64,000 nt of DNA. Source: Lachnospiraceae bacterium (GTDB lineage: Bacteria > Bacillota > Clostridia > Lachnospirales > Lachnospiraceae). The notes under the pieces are model-generated. The model did no database searches. It worked only from the letters and a program-made list of their open reading frames with translations, and was not told where the DNA came from. This document shows, piece after piece, positions 8,216 to 17,346 of this stretch (position 1 is the first letter of the stretch; every line of letters starts with the position of its first letter). Where the stretch lies: assembly GCA_015057505.1 (NCBI GenBank), contig SVEG01000014.1:1-64000 (forward strand), read 5' to 3'. Made by a program: the position numbers and the translations under genes.

Positions 8216-8649
8216 ATTAGTCCTCTTCTCCTCGCCTCTTCAAGTAGCCTCGGCTGAATCAATGGGTATGTCCAATTATCCACCAGGCTATCAGTAATTA
8301 TAATCTTCTCTATCTCGCTATGTAGCTCTTTTTCAAAAGAAAATATATCCGCAACATACAGCATTCCGTAGCTTATGGCATCATCGCTTTTATTTACCTT
8401 TGTTTTTCCTTTAACAGAATATGCACAAACATGTTTAATATCAAAATCAATGGCTCCCGTTTCCTCACGCAATTCGCGTTTAGCCGCTTCTAAAACAGTC
8501 TCGCCTATTTCTCTATGTCCGCCCGGAACTTCATATGTATCACGTTCTTTATGCTTGCAAAATACCCATTTGCTGTCTGTCTTTGCAATTATAACTGCAA
8601 ATGTTAAAAGCTCGTCAGATATATTCTCATGAAAATTAACTTCTATCAT
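8212..8649 (-). CDS. Nudix hydrolase
   Basis: 145 residues with a full Nudix box at about 44-66 (GGHREIGE, then RELREETGA), including the REXXEE metal-binding core. It would hydrolyse a nucleoside diphosphate linked to another group; the rest of the sequence does not specify the substrate. The GxxE spacing and the YEVPGGHREIGET lead-in are typical of small Firmicute Nudix enzymes. The 4-base overlap with the DUF89 gene suggests coupled expression. Confidence 0.88.
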   Translation of the reverse strand: MIEVNFHENISDELLTFAVIIAKTDSKWVFCKHKERDTYEVPGGHREIGETVLEAAKRELREETGAIDFDIKHVCAYSVKGKTKVNKSDDAISYGMLYVADIFSFEKELHSEIEKIIITDSLVDNWTYPLIQPRLLEEARRRGLI

Positions 8650-8673
8650 CTGATTTCCTTCTCTTCAAACTTT

Positions 8674-9825
8674 TTATCCCCGACACGCCTTCTCTGTCTT
8701 CTTAATCATAATCACCGACAACACCAGAAAAGCCGCCAAATACACAGGCATCAACTTAATACTGATATGATTCGCAATAAGTCCGAAAATCGGCGGCATA
8801 AACGTCGAACCGACATACGCACTCGCCATCTGAATACCGATAATACCCTGCGAATTTTCAGCGCCAAAATTACCCGGCGTCGAATGTACAATACACGGAT
8901 AAATCGGTCCGCATCCAAGCCCAATAATGATAAAACCGACAATCGTTAGCGTCTTTATCGGTGCAATAATACATAACACACCTGCAAGCGCAATATATGT
9001 TCCAAGATAAATCATCTTATTGTCGCCAAGTCTGTCCGTTATAAAGCCTGCCAAAAACCTGCTGACTGTCATTCCGATAAAAAACAACGAACCAAGCGCA
9101 GCCGCCTCATCCTTGGTTGCGCCTCTTGTTCCTTCAAAAAAACTGCTCGTCCAAAACATTGCCGTGGCTTCCGCCGCACAGTACGCAAAAAAGCCTGTAA
9201 GCAGGCTCGGCACGCCTTTTATTTTGAGTGCACCTTTTATTCCGAGAACCGTAGAATTTTCCACCTGTACTTCTGCTGACTTATTAATTTTCCAGAGTGG
9301 CAAAGCAAGTACAAGAACTACCGCTATGCCAAACTGTATGTAGGATACCGTCCTGTAGCCGTCAGGCCATACTGTATGCGTGAGTGCATAGCTCATAATA
9401 TACGGGCTTATGATAGTTCCGACACCCCAAAAACAATGGAGCCAGCTCATATGCTTCGAATCATAATGAAGTGCCACATAATTGTTGAGTGCCGCATCAA
9501 TAGCACCTGCACCAAGCCCGTACGGTATTCCCCACAAACACAAATGATAAAATTCCGTGGATGTTGAAAAACCAAACAAAGCTATCGCCTCAAGGATTAC
9601 GCTAAAGGTCGTTACAACTCTCGTCCCGAACTTTTTCGTAAGTCTCTCTGACATGAGTCCGGAGATAATTGTTCCGCCCGAAATTATCATAGTCACAATT
9701 CCCATATACGATATAGGTACATCAAAATCCACTCGGATTGTCGGCCAAGCCGAACCAAGAAGCGAATCCGGCAAGCCAAGGCTAATGAATGCCAAATATA
9801 TAATTGCCAGTAATAATAAATACAT
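8674..9825 (-). CDS. major facilitator superfamily transporter
   Basis: 383 residues with about 12 hydrophobic segments. The loop 2-3 motif is present as GLMSERLTKKFGTRVV, and the matching loop 8-9 motif in the second half is GFITDRLGDNKMIY. The HCFWGVGTIISP stretch resembles the fucose-permease-like branch (FGNT group). It starts two bases after the solute-binding lipoprotein gene, so the two are very probably co-translated. Such a pairing is odd, because MFS carriers do not use this class of binding protein. Confidence 0.87.
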   Translation of the reverse strand: MYLLLLAIIYLAFISLGLPDSLLGSAWPTIRVDFDVPISYMGIVTMIISGGTIISGLMSERLTKKFGTRVVTTFSVILEAIALFGFSTSTEFYHLCLWGIPYGLGAGAIDAALNNYVALHYDSKHMSWLHCFWGVGTIISPYIMSYALTHTVWPDGYRTVSYIQFGIAVVLVLALPLWKINKSAEVQVENSTVLGIKGALKIKGVPSLLTGFFAYCAAEATAMFWTSSFFEGTRGATKDEAAALGSLFFIGMTVSRFLAGFITDRLGDNKMIYLGTYIALAGVLCIIAPIKTLTIVGFIIIGLGCGPIYPCIVHSTPGNFGAENSQGIIGIQMASAYVGSTFMPPIFGLIANHISIKLMPVYLAAFLVLSVIMIKKTEKACRG

Positions 9826-9827
9826 TT

Positions 9828-11471
9828 CTATTCCTCAACTTTTTCTACAAAATCCTCACAATACCCAACGCATTCTTCGTAGCCTGCCTGTGTCGCACTT
9901 GTAATCATATCCTGCACAATCTGATCAAATTCCTCGTCCGTCGGTGCTTTGATTGCTTCCCATGATTTACTGATAATAATACTTGAAACAGCTTCATACT
10001 TAGCACTCAGTTCCGTTTCAGAAAAATCAATTCTATCGCCGGAACCGGCCACTTTATAATTATCAAACCCGTGAATATAATTTTCCACCGAGCTTGCCTT
10101 AGTCCACTCTTTCCATGCGTATTCTACTTCATTTGCAGCATCCGACACAGTATTCTTCCACCACAAAAAATCGTAGGGCTCTCCGGTCTTCGTATTGGTT
10201 GCCATAAGCGCAAACGGCAAAATATTAAACTTTGGATCACCATCCCTAAAACCTTCACCCTTGAAAGGTTCATCAAAATTATAATAGAACTTCACTCCGG
10301 CTTCTGTCAGATATGCGTACCCTTCTTCATCATAATCCCAACATTCACCCTGCGGTCCGTATAACAAAGTAAGCATTCCTTCCGGCGAGTACAAATAATC
10401 AACGATAGCCATGCAAAGTTCAGGATACTTAGTTCCACTATCAATTGAAATACTGCGATTTGACCTTCCGAGGCTCCACGCCATAATATTTGCTTCCTGC
10501 GGAATTACCGGATACATTTCTTCGACATTAAGCGAACCAAATAACGATATTACCGAAGCAAACACTTGACTATTTCTTACTTTTTCCGCTGCCTCCTCAT
10601 AATCCTGAGTATCCGATTCAGGATCAATGAGTCCCTGTCTGTATAACTTATTACAAAACTCGAGCATTTCAAGATACGGTCCGTAATTACCGTTTTCGTC
10701 CACGCCCAAAACAGCGTAATACTTTTTGCTGTCACAATCATAGAATCCTAATCCGTTAGGTTCGTAGCCATAATAAGCACACACAAAATCCTCAACCATG
10801 CGAAGCATTCCCTCATCCATGCCTGCACAATATGTAATACCGTATGTTTCTTTGCCTGCACCATTTGTCGGATAGTTTGCTTTCATTTGAGCAAGAACAT
10901 TAGCCCAGTCATTCAAGTCATTTATCTTCGGCAACCCCAGTTCTTTATAATAGTCAAACTTCATCTCCCACAAATAATGTCCACTATATTCAATATCCGT
11001 AGGCAAGCTTGTGGACGCAAAAATCCCGTAAATATGCTCACCTGTGTCGTCGGTATATCGGACATAAGACTCCTGCAAATACTCGCTTACATACGGCATC
11101 AAAGTCACCATGTCCATACTGCTCAAATCAAGAAAATATCCCTTGTCCCTTGCTTCTGTATACTGTTCGCCCATATATGAACCACACATGATAATATCAT
11201 AGTCTTCCATAAACTGATTACCTTCATCTGCAGGTTTTTCCGGCACAATATTCAGTTTAATATTGAACTTTTCTTTCATAACATCGGCAAACCAGCCCGT
11301 CTGCATTCCGCTGTAGCCGGTAACATTTGAAAAAATGTTTAATGTCACGGTTTCCTTTGGGATGTATTTTTGAATATCCGATGAACCCTGTGCATTTTCA
11401 GAACACCCAAATAAAAACATGCTAAAAGCAAACAATATTGATATAAAAAATAAAAATCTCTTTTTCTTCAT
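9828..11471 (-). CDS. extracellular solute-binding lipoprotein (sugar-ABC type) without ABC genes
   Basis: 547 residues. The signal peptide MKKKRFLFFISILFAFSMF is followed by the lipobox LFGCS, so it is anchored to the outer face of the membrane through Cys23. The mature part begins like family 1 substrate-binding proteins (TLNIFSNVTGYSG; KFNIKLNIVPE) and keeps the AQMKANYPTNGAGKETYGIT and CMAIVDYLYSPEGM blocks typical of oligosaccharide binders in Clostridia. No BPD permeases or ATPase are adjacent, only an MFS gene 2 bases downstream. It may serve a transporter elsewhere or act as a receptor. Confidence 0.83.
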   Translation of the reverse strand: MKKKRFLFFISILFAFSMFLFGCSENAQGSSDIQKYIPKETVTLNIFSNVTGYSGMQTGWFADVMKEKFNIKLNIVPEKPADEGNQFMEDYDIIMCGSYMGEQYTEARDKGYFLDLSSMDMVTLMPYVSEYLQESYVRYTDDTGEHIYGIFASTSLPTDIEYSGHYLWEMKFDYYKELGLPKINDLNDWANVLAQMKANYPTNGAGKETYGITYCAGMDEGMLRMVEDFVCAYYGYEPNGLGFYDCDSKKYYAVLGVDENGNYGPYLEMLEFCNKLYRQGLIDPESDTQDYEEAAEKVRNSQVFASVISLFGSLNVEEMYPVIPQEANIMAWSLGRSNRSISIDSGTKYPELCMAIVDYLYSPEGMLTLLYGPQGECWDYDEEGYAYLTEAGVKFYYNFDEPFKGEGFRDGDPKFNILPFALMATNTKTGEPYDFLWWKNTVSDAANEVEYAWKEWTKASSVENYIHGFDNYKVAGSGDRIDFSETELSAKYEAVSSIIISKSWEAIKAPTDEEFDQIVQDMITSATQAGYEECVGYCEDFVEKVEE

Positions 11472-11491
11472 ACGCTTCCAATCTATCCTGC

Positions 11492-12007
11492 CTATTCTTT
11501 TTCACCTATAAGAATTTCTAATATTTTGGATTCTCTCTCAATCCAAATACCGCCGTTCTCATCACCATGATTACCACGGCGATTCTTTTTAAGTGCTTCT
11601 TCGGGCGAAACAAATTCCAAAACAAAATCTTCCTCTTTTTCGCCCTCATCAAGCATTTGCTCTTCTACAAAATCGTATGCCTTGCATTTATAATAAAAAT
11701 TTTCCTGTTCAAATATTGTATTTTCGTATCTGTGGCTGTTATTAAGTCTTAATACAGAGCCAAATTCTTTAATAGACTCCGGAATAACGCTTAACCCCGT
11801 TTCTTCCTTAACTTCGCGAATCAATGCCTCCTGATAACTTTCCCCGTCCTCAATACCTCCTCCGGGGAATGCATAATAATCACGCTTTTTCTTATGTATC
11901 ATCGCCAGTTTACCGTTGCACTCAATAATAGCACGAACCGTCGTACGTTTTGAACGTTGCCAGCTTTCATCGTAGTCTTTTGCGTCAACAATAAATAGTC
12001 TCTTCAT
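11492..12007 (-). CDS. Nudix hydrolase
   Basis: 171 residues. The Nudix box GGGIEDGE...REVKEETGL (about 49-71) is complete, led by YYAFPGG. An extra N-terminal block (about 20 residues, FIVDAKDYDESWQRS) precedes the domain. The C-terminus carries EEALKKNRRGNHGD, seen in Nudix proteins of this class. It is unrelated in detail to the other two Nudix proteins in the window, so the three are probably independent acquisitions. Substrate unknown. Confidence 0.86.
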   Translation of the reverse strand: MKRLFIVDAKDYDESWQRSKRTTVRAIIECNGKLAMIHKKKRDYYAFPGGGIEDGESYQEALIREVKEETGLSVIPESIKEFGSVLRLNNSHRYENTIFEQENFYYKCKAYDFVEEQMLDEGEKEEDFVLEFVSPEEALKKNRRGNHGDENGGIWIERESKILEILIGEKE

Positions 12008-12027
12008 AAACCCTCTCCAAATAAAAA

Positions 12028-12633
12028 TTATAACGTAAAATCCATATCTACTAAAACTGCCCTACACGGCGCTCCGTCCGCCCCTGCAAGCGACAGCGGT
12101 GCCGCATTCAGTAAGTAAACACCCTCCGAAACCTCACACAGTCTAATCCCTTCAAGTAAAACAACTTCTGCGCCCAAAAGTGTCTTATGTACCGCCATCG
12201 GAGCATCTTCCGGTCCAACCGACTGTGACTCCACTCCAAGAAGGTCTATGCGGGCATCTGCAAATACTTCCGCCGCTTCATTTGAAACAATAGCTTCACC
12301 TTTTAGCAAAATTCGCTTCATAGACTCCTTGTTTGCTTCTTTGGCTTTATTTAAAATTGATTTGGCTGTCTCTGCGGTCACACCGCCCTGACATTCAGCC
12401 ACATAAGCAAATCCAATCATTTTTTCCAGAGCAAGCTTTTCTACCGTCTTGCCATCTTTCAAAAAATGAAACGGTGCGTCCACATGTGTACCATTGTGCG
12501 CACACATACTAAATTCAGTCAGGTTATATAAATCTCCCCGCTCCATGCGCATCACTTCGGATTTTTGTGGTGCGGCATCACCCGGGTAAACATCACAGCC
12601 AAACACTTCCTGTGAAATATCATAAATCTTCAT
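12028..12633 (-). CDS. cyclase family protein (kynurenine-formamidase-like)
   Basis: 201 residues. It carries the family metal-binding motif HNGTHVDAPFHF (HxGTHxDxPxH), and the C-terminal LLNAAPLSLAGADGAPCRAVL matches the conserved tail of the PF04199 family. Members hydrolyse or cyclise small amides such as N-formylkynurenine. There are no tryptophan-degradation genes nearby, so naming it KynB would be overreach. It is 9 bases from the MmcQ/YjbR gene upstream. Confidence 0.86.
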   Translation of the reverse strand: MKIYDISQEVFGCDVYPGDAAPQKSEVMRMERGDLYNLTEFSMCAHNGTHVDAPFHFLKDGKTVEKLALEKMIGFAYVAECQGGVTAETAKSILNKAKEANKESMKRILLKGEAIVSNEAAEVFADARIDLLGVESQSVGPEDAPMAVHKTLLGAEVVLLEGIRLCEVSEGVYLLNAAPLSLAGADGAPCRAVLVDMDFTL

Positions 12634-12642
12634 GAAAGTCTC

Positions 12643-12978
12643 CTACTTTTTATTTACTACAAGATCATAACTCTCTGCTATCATCCTCTTAACATCCTCG
12701 TCCGGCACCGTTCCGTCAAGAATAACCGTATTCCAATGTTCCTTATTCTGATGATATCCCGGTATCACCGACTTGTATGTGCTTCTCCAAAACTCTCTCC
12801 ACTCCGGGTCAACCTTTACATTAATGCACAGCCTGTCATCACGCTCGTATGTCCACAAAAAAACTTTCTTGTTTTTGAAAACTCTGACAAGCTGCCAATT
12901 AGGGTCATGAAACGGTGCATCTTGGTAGGTATTTGGGAGCGAAAGGCCGTAGCTAAGTACTTCTTCTCGTGTTTGCAT
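12643..12978 (-). CDS. MmcQ/YjbR family protein
   Basis: 111 residues, the usual size. The family pattern LPNTYQDAPFHDPNWQLVRV, then KKVFLWTYERDDRLCINVK and GYHQNKEHWNTV, matches the double-wing CyaY-like YjbR fold. A DNA-binding role has been suggested from structure, but biological function is unknown. It is in the packed operon-like run with short gaps both sides. Confidence 0.85.
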   Translation of the reverse strand: MQTREEVLSYGLSLPNTYQDAPFHDPNWQLVRVFKNKKVFLWTYERDDRLCINVKVDPEWREFWRSTYKSVIPGYHQNKEHWNTVILDGTVPDEDVKRMIAESYDLVVNKK

Positions 12979-13001
12979 AACATCTTCGTCCTTTTATCTT
13001 G

Positions 13002-13478
13002 TTATTCCGCCATCTTACGTAATGTATCGCCGGTTATACGATAGGTCGTCCAATCACTCATCTGTTCTGCGCCTAATGAGAGATAAAAATCTATACTGGG
13101 CTTGTTCCAATCAAGGCACGACCATTCAAGTCTGCCGCAACCTCTCTCCACCGCTATCTCTGCTAATTTCTTTAAAAGAGCTTTGCCGTAACCTTTTCCA
13201 CGGTATTCAGACTTCACAAACAAATCCTCTAAATAAATTCCTGCACGCCCAAGGAACGTTGAAAAGTTGTGGAAAAACAGCGCAAAACCAACTTCTTTGC
13301 CATCTTCCAACGCAAAAATAACTTCTGCCTTTTTCTTTTCAAAAATCCATTCTTTTAATAACTCCTCTGTCGCCACTACTTCGTCCGACATTTTTTCATA
13401 CGCTGCCAGTTCTTTAATAAAATATAATATTAATGCGACATCTGTCTCTTTTGCGTATCTAAAATTTGAGTTTGACAT
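13002..13478 (-). CDS. GNAT acetyltransferase, diamine (SSAT)-like
   Basis: 158 residues. Acetyl-CoA loop SEYRGKGYGKALL (motif A, RxxGxG/A) and the preceding AGIYLEDLFV strand are clear. N-terminal ILYFIKELAAYEKMSDEV and the later RLEWSCLDWNKPSIDFYLSLGA closely follow the spermidine/spermine N1-acetyltransferase pattern. It would acetylate a polyamine or other primary amine in the cytosol. The stop lies 23 bases before the MmcQ start. Confidence 0.85.
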   Translation of the reverse strand: MSNSNFRYAKETDVALILYFIKELAAYEKMSDEVVATEELLKEWIFEKKKAEVIFALEDGKEVGFALFFHNFSTFLGRAGIYLEDLFVKSEYRGKGYGKALLKKLAEIAVERGCGRLEWSCLDWNKPSIDFYLSLGAEQMSDWTTYRITGDTLRKMAE

Positions 13479-13481
13479 GAT

Positions 13482-14456
13482 TTAACCTCTGTTAGTTTTT
13501 CTCCGAAATTCATCCATGTTCTTCTTACAAGCATATGCTTCCATTAGCTTTTCATCTTCCCAAGTCCACTGTTTCTCAATTTCAATCTTTTGAATCGTTT
13601 CTTCTTCTGTCGGTTCAGCAGGAAAAATCGCACACGGATACTCATTACAATATCCACAATGCTCTAGGTTTTTTTCTAATACACATTGCCTTGTTTTACA
13701 ATTAGGACTAAATAATACAGATTTTTCATTACATACTGAACAACCATCACAGATTATTGTTTTGGAATCCGGATTAAAACCTTGCCACATTTTACTGAAT
13801 GCTTTACAGATTTCTTCACGTCTGTCATTTGCTTCAACATTAGGTCTGTAAATCAAACATAAATCACATCTCATTCCGCATTTTGAGTAGACTTCTTTAA
13901 ACAGTCTCTCGCCATCTGCAATCCTCTGTTTTACATGCTCAAGTATCTCTGTGCAAATTCTCTCGGTAACTTTCACATCAGAACAAAGCTCATCTACAAT
14001 GCTATCGCATTCCAATATTGCACCATCATATTGCTCCTTTGTTAACTCTCCTGAATGATATGCTTCATCAAGTTCATCTTTATCATCAACCACAACATCT
14101 CCCTGAAGAGTAAAATACACATCAAGATACTTATCTTTATAAACTATTACTCCATCATCTGCATATTCAATGCCCTCAATAACATCTACATACCAAACAG
14201 AAACTTTATTGTCAGGAAGATATTTTGCAGTAATAAGGCGTTGTTTGCCATCCGGTATTAACTGTAACCATGACATTCCTTTTCCTGCCACTGCAACCTT
14301 ACCTGCCTTTGGAAGATTCCAATATATGTACTCCCCGTCAGTCAACTTGATAAAACAAACCATGCCATGAAAACATTCTATGTCAACTCTCATTTGGTAA
14401 TATGGGAAGTGCTGGAACCCCCATTTCAAATCTCTGTCTAAACGTTTTTTCTTCAT
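13482..14456 (-). CDS. DUF402-DUF3795 fusion protein
   Basis: 324 residues in two parts. Residues about 1-170 match DUF402 (FomD-like nucleoside-diphosphate hydrolase fold), with acidic-rich GIEYADDGVIVYKDKYLDVY and DELDEAYHSGELTKEQYDGA. Residues about 190-320 match DUF3795, a Cys-rich domain beginning CGMRCDLC and continuing with CDGCSVC, CKTRQC and HCGYCNEYPC, probably binding zinc or an Fe-S cluster. The two domains are usually separate genes. The C-terminal KMWQGFNPDSKT lies between cysteine groups. Function unknown; the fusion suggests hydrolase plus metal-binding regulatory or substrate domain. Confidence 0.75.
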   Translation of the reverse strand: MKKKRLDRDLKWGFQHFPYYQMRVDIECFHGMVCFIKLTDGEYIYWNLPKAGKVAVAGKGMSWLQLIPDGKQRLITAKYLPDNKVSVWYVDVIEGIEYADDGVIVYKDKYLDVYFTLQGDVVVDDKDELDEAYHSGELTKEQYDGAILECDSIVDELCSDVKVTERICTEILEHVKQRIADGERLFKEVYSKCGMRCDLCLIYRPNVEANDRREEICKAFSKMWQGFNPDSKTIICDGCSVCNEKSVLFSPNCKTRQCVLEKNLEHCGYCNEYPCAIFPAEPTEEETIQKIEIEKQWTWEDEKLMEAYACKKNMDEFRRKTNRG

Positions 14457-14475
14457 TTTTTCTCCTTAACTGCCT

Positions 14476-15006
14476 TTACCTCACAACCAACCTATGCTTC
14501 TTGGTATCAAAGGTTGTTACACCGTCAAACTTTGTATGTATCTCGTTACACTCATACTCAAACCCGCACTTTCGCAATACTGCACCCGATGCAGGATTCT
14601 CTACTGCGTGCCATGCTATAAATTCCTTTTGCCCGAGAACATTAATACCAAAATCAAGCATTGCCTTTGCAGCCTCAGTTGCATATCCCTGATTCCAGAG
14701 CTTATGCATTAAATTATATCCCAGCTCCCATACGCCCTCGACTTCATTAAAGCTAAGTCCTCCGGAGCCAAACAAATATCCATTCTCCTTAAGAGTAAAT
14801 CCCCATTGATATGCTTTGTCACTGGAGATATTCTTTTCCTCAGCCTTGAGCCACTCAATAGTAACGTCAACCGAACTATGAACAGACCATCGAACATATT
14901 TTGCGACGCGTTCATCTGTCGTCCACCTCTCGTAAATATCATTGGCGTCCGCAACAGACAGCGGTCTAAGTATCATTCTTTCAGTTTCTAAAATAGGTGT
15001 ATCCAT
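14476..15006 (-). CDS. GNAT acetyltransferase, RimJ/RimL-like
   Basis: 176 residues. It opens with ILETERMILRPLSVADANDIY, the hallmark start of ribosomal-protein-type N-acetyltransferases. The acetyl-CoA motif is LWNQGYATEAAKAML, followed by AWHAVENPASGAVLRKCGFEYE, which is the motif B helix. It would acetylate a protein alpha-amine or a small-molecule amine. Gap of 19 bases to the DUF402-DUF3795 gene. Confidence 0.88.
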   Translation of the reverse strand: MDTPILETERMILRPLSVADANDIYERWTTDERVAKYVRWSVHSSVDVTIEWLKAEEKNISSDKAYQWGFTLKENGYLFGSGGLSFNEVEGVWELGYNLMHKLWNQGYATEAAKAMLDFGINVLGQKEFIAWHAVENPASGAVLRKCGFEYECNEIHTKFDGVTTFDTKKHRLVVR

Positions 15007-15058
15007 AATTACCTCCGTTGTTCCAAACCGTTTTAACTTACTGACAAACTTAATTTTG

Positions 15059-15562
15059 TCAACGTATTTTCTTCAAAAGGAACTCCGGCTGCTCCCCTAT
15101 TACAACATCCTTCGTCACATCCGAAACTTCATAATTATTTTCTCGGTATTCTTCCAAAAATTCCTCTTCGCTCGAATAAACAATTTCTTTACCATACCAA
15201 GGTTTGGCTGATTGTGGCGTAAGTTCTAAGTATACGATTTTTCCTTCTGCCTCAAATGTCAGTATTGTATGTACTTTTTTCTTTGATTTATTAAACAACA
15301 GCCATATTTTACTCGGAATATCATGTGCATCCAAAATTGTCTGCATCACCAAAACTGTTTCTACGCATGTTCCTATTTTCTCTTTCATCGTAACAGACGG
15401 ATGCTGAACACGATAAATTGTCATTGACAAACGATAGTATTTGCTGTCAAAACCATTACTCATATCAGGCTTGTACTTTTTACCATCTACAACAAAGCCA
15501 TATTCATAGCTGTTATTAATTAACTCTTTTCGTAGCAAATCGCATACTTCGGTAATAGTCAT
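15059..15562 (-). CDS. transglutaminase-like cysteine protein (tentative)
   Basis: 167 residues from the ATG, which has GGAGG five bases before it; a longer reading from a TTG would put that ribosome site inside the gene. A Cys-His pattern like the transglutaminase/papain core is visible: KIGTCVETVLVMQTILDAHDIPS with the candidate nucleophile Cys, then KVHTILTFEAEGKIVYLELTP with the candidate His. No signal peptide. The match is by pattern only and the Asp of the triad is not certain. Function unknown. Confidence 0.6.
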   Translation of the reverse strand: MTITEVCDLLRKELINNSYEYGFVVDGKKYKPDMSNGFDSKYYRLSMTIYRVQHPSVTMKEKIGTCVETVLVMQTILDAHDIPSKIWLLFNKSKKKVHTILTFEAEGKIVYLELTPQSAKPWYGKEIVYSSEEEFLEEYRENNYEVSDVTKDVVIGEQPEFLLKKIR

Positions 15563-15579
15563 TTTTGCCTCCAATTTAT

Positions 15580-16377
15580 CTATTCCTTTAAGAAATCATA
15601 TACTCTTTTATTAAAATCCTTCGCTTCTTCATATGCAGCATGCCCTAACTCATCATACATATATATTTGACAGCCAAGTTTATCTGCTATTTCTTCGGAA
15701 GCCGCTCCGCAAACAACTTTATCCTGTCGTCCGCCGATTACAAACACGGGACATTTTATTTTGTCAAGTTCTTCATAAGCATTGCAGGTGAGACAGGCTT
15801 TTGCCAGGATAATAAAACGCTGTACATCCTTCGGCTTTTGCAAAATCGTCAACAACGGCATAAACAGACGATATCTTTTCACATACGCGTCGGAGTACAT
15901 TTTTATCGCCATGTCCGCAACAAGGCTCTTCATGTCGCCCTGTTTTGTCATCTCAATCCAGTTATTAACTACTGACTTTACGGTATCATTGTTTTTTGAA
16001 AGAGTAACTGCAAGAACCAATTTGTTCACCAAATCCGGTCTGTCAATTGCAAGATACTGCGCAATCATTCCGCCCTGTGACATGCCAAATATGTCGGCAT
16101 TAGTTATTCCAAGCGCATCCATTGCTCCGGCTACATCCGCCGCCAGTTCTCTCACAGTTATACCTTCATAAACATCCGGTCTGCGGTCAAACAAATATAC
16201 TTTATAATCCTTTACAAATATACGATACATGTAAGCAAGCGGGACCGCCGAACCCTTGATACCTCGGGTATTAAGTCCTTGTATCATAATTAACGGTTTG
16301 GTTCCTTTGCCAAAGGTAATGTAGTCTATCTGTGTGTTATTTATTTGTAATTTTTGCTCTTTGGCTTCGTATAGCAT
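15580..16377 (-). CDS. alpha/beta hydrolase
   Basis: 265 residues. The nucleophile elbow GMSQGG has its serine at residue 100. The charge relay is completed by Asp in VIGGRQDKVV and His in ELGHAAYEE near the C-terminus. The oxyanion region is IMIQGLNTRG, an unusual replacement for the common HGxxG. Probably a cytosolic esterase or lactonase; substrate not inferable. It is packed 5 bases from the following gene reading. Confidence 0.86.
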   Translation of the reverse strand: MLYEAKEQKLQINNTQIDYITFGKGTKPLIMIQGLNTRGIKGSAVPLAYMYRIFVKDYKVYLFDRRPDVYEGITVRELAADVAGAMDALGITNADIFGMSQGGMIAQYLAIDRPDLVNKLVLAVTLSKNNDTVKSVVNNWIEMTKQGDMKSLVADMAIKMYSDAYVKRYRLFMPLLTILQKPKDVQRFIILAKACLTCNAYEELDKIKCPVFVIGGRQDKVVCGAASEEIADKLGCQIYMYDELGHAAYEEAKDFNKRVYDFLKE

Positions 16378-16396
16378 AATTTACTCCGATTAATTT

Positions 16397-16621
16397 TTAT
16401 CGTCTTGCTTTCTTACTGTTCTTGATTTTTTCAATATCTTCCCTGTCTATCCATTCCTCAGTAAATCCACAGCTACAACATATGTACCTGTTAACATTTA
16501 CCGCCGAAAAAATAGACATACCTGTCATTATATTATTACCCGAGCCGTATGCACCTGCATATCCATCAACTCTAATTATGTCTGCTGCTCCGCATTTGGG
16601 ACAAAGCTTTGTGTTTTTCAT
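16397..16621 (-). CDS. small zinc-ribbon protein
   Basis: 74 residues with two Cys pairs, CPKCGA at 8-13 and CCSCGF at about 48-53, forming a likely zinc ribbon around a glycine-rich middle (GYAGAYGSGNN). The C-terminus is basic and helical. Similar short ribbons are common in Clostridia without assigned roles. The gene has its own GGTGAT-type ribosome site at about 16626-16631. Confidence 0.68.
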   Translation of the reverse strand: MKNTKLCPKCGAADIIRVDGYAGAYGSGNNIMTGMSIFSAVNVNRYICCSCGFTEEWIDREDIEKIKNSKKARR

Positions 16622-16670
16622 AAAGCATCACCTTTCTTGATTTTTTAACTAAAAATATAATACAAGACCA

Positions 16671-17003
16671 TCAGCCTCCGGGTCTGTAGCCCTCTTCACA
16701 TTCCGTTGCATTACCGTTTTCATCAAAACTTACAAAAAACAATACTTCCTCAGATGCACCTAAAAAGCCCTGTTTAGCCTCTTTAATTGTATATCCACAT
16801 CTGCAATTCTTATATAAACCATCCTCACAGACAGGCATTGTTACACAGTCAAATTCTCCGTATTTTTTTACAATTTCTATCGATGATTTGCCGATAAAGT
16901 CGTCTTCATTATACTTTTCTGCTGAACAACCAACGAAGAACAAGGTAAGACATATTATAGTTACCAATAAAACTATATTCTTTTTTATATACATCTCTCC
17001 CAT
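16671..17003 (-). CDS. small lipoprotein of unknown function
   Basis: 110 residues taking the ATG four bases after the MazG-like stop; GTG (17015) and a later ATG (16994) are alternatives. A hydrophobic signal segment (NIVLLVTIICLTLFF) ends in the lipobox VGCS, so the protein would be lipid-anchored outside. The mature part has four cysteines (CVTMPVCEDGLYKNCRCGY), probably disulfides or a metal site. No recognisable domain. Confidence 0.65.
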   Translation of the reverse strand: MGEMYIKKNIVLLVTIICLTLFFVGCSAEKYNEDDFIGKSSIEIVKKYGEFDCVTMPVCEDGLYKNCRCGYTIKEAKQGFLGASEEVLFFVSFDENGNATECEEGYRPGG

Positions 17004-17007
17004 AATT

Positions 17008-17337
17008 TTAAACACCTCTGGATATTAAATATCTTTCCTCATCTTCTCTGGCTTCAATAAATGCTTTTTCCAAATCAACACCATAATAATCAGCCAATCG
17101 CATGACTTGTGCAATCACATCAGCCATTTCATTACCAAGGCGTTCATCAACATCTGTTACCTCTCCGGTCAAAGCATAATATTTTTCTTTAACCATGACT
17201 TGCTTTGCCAATTCTCCAACTTGTTTCGACAGTTCTATCATTGCACCTTCGGCCTTCCAATCCTGCAATTCAATTTTATTAAATCGTTTTACAATCTCTC
17301 TATACATATCCTGCATTTCTACAAATGTTTTACTCAT
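17008..17337 (-). CDS. MazG-like nucleotide pyrophosphohydrolase
   Basis: 109 residues, the size of a single MazG/dUTPase-like all-alpha unit. Helix 1 carries WKAEGAMIELSKQVGELAKQV, and the metal-binding EMADVIAQVMRLADYYGVDLE stretch gives the ExxD motif. It would cleave NTPs to NMP plus pyrophosphate, a house-cleaning role. It is coupled with the small lipoprotein gene downstream. Confidence 0.8.
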   Translation of the reverse strand: MSKTFVEMQDMYREIVKRFNKIELQDWKAEGAMIELSKQVGELAKQVMVKEKYYALTGEVTDVDERLGNEMADVIAQVMRLADYYGVDLEKAFIEAREDEERYLISRGV

Positions 17338-17346
17338 AAATTCCTC

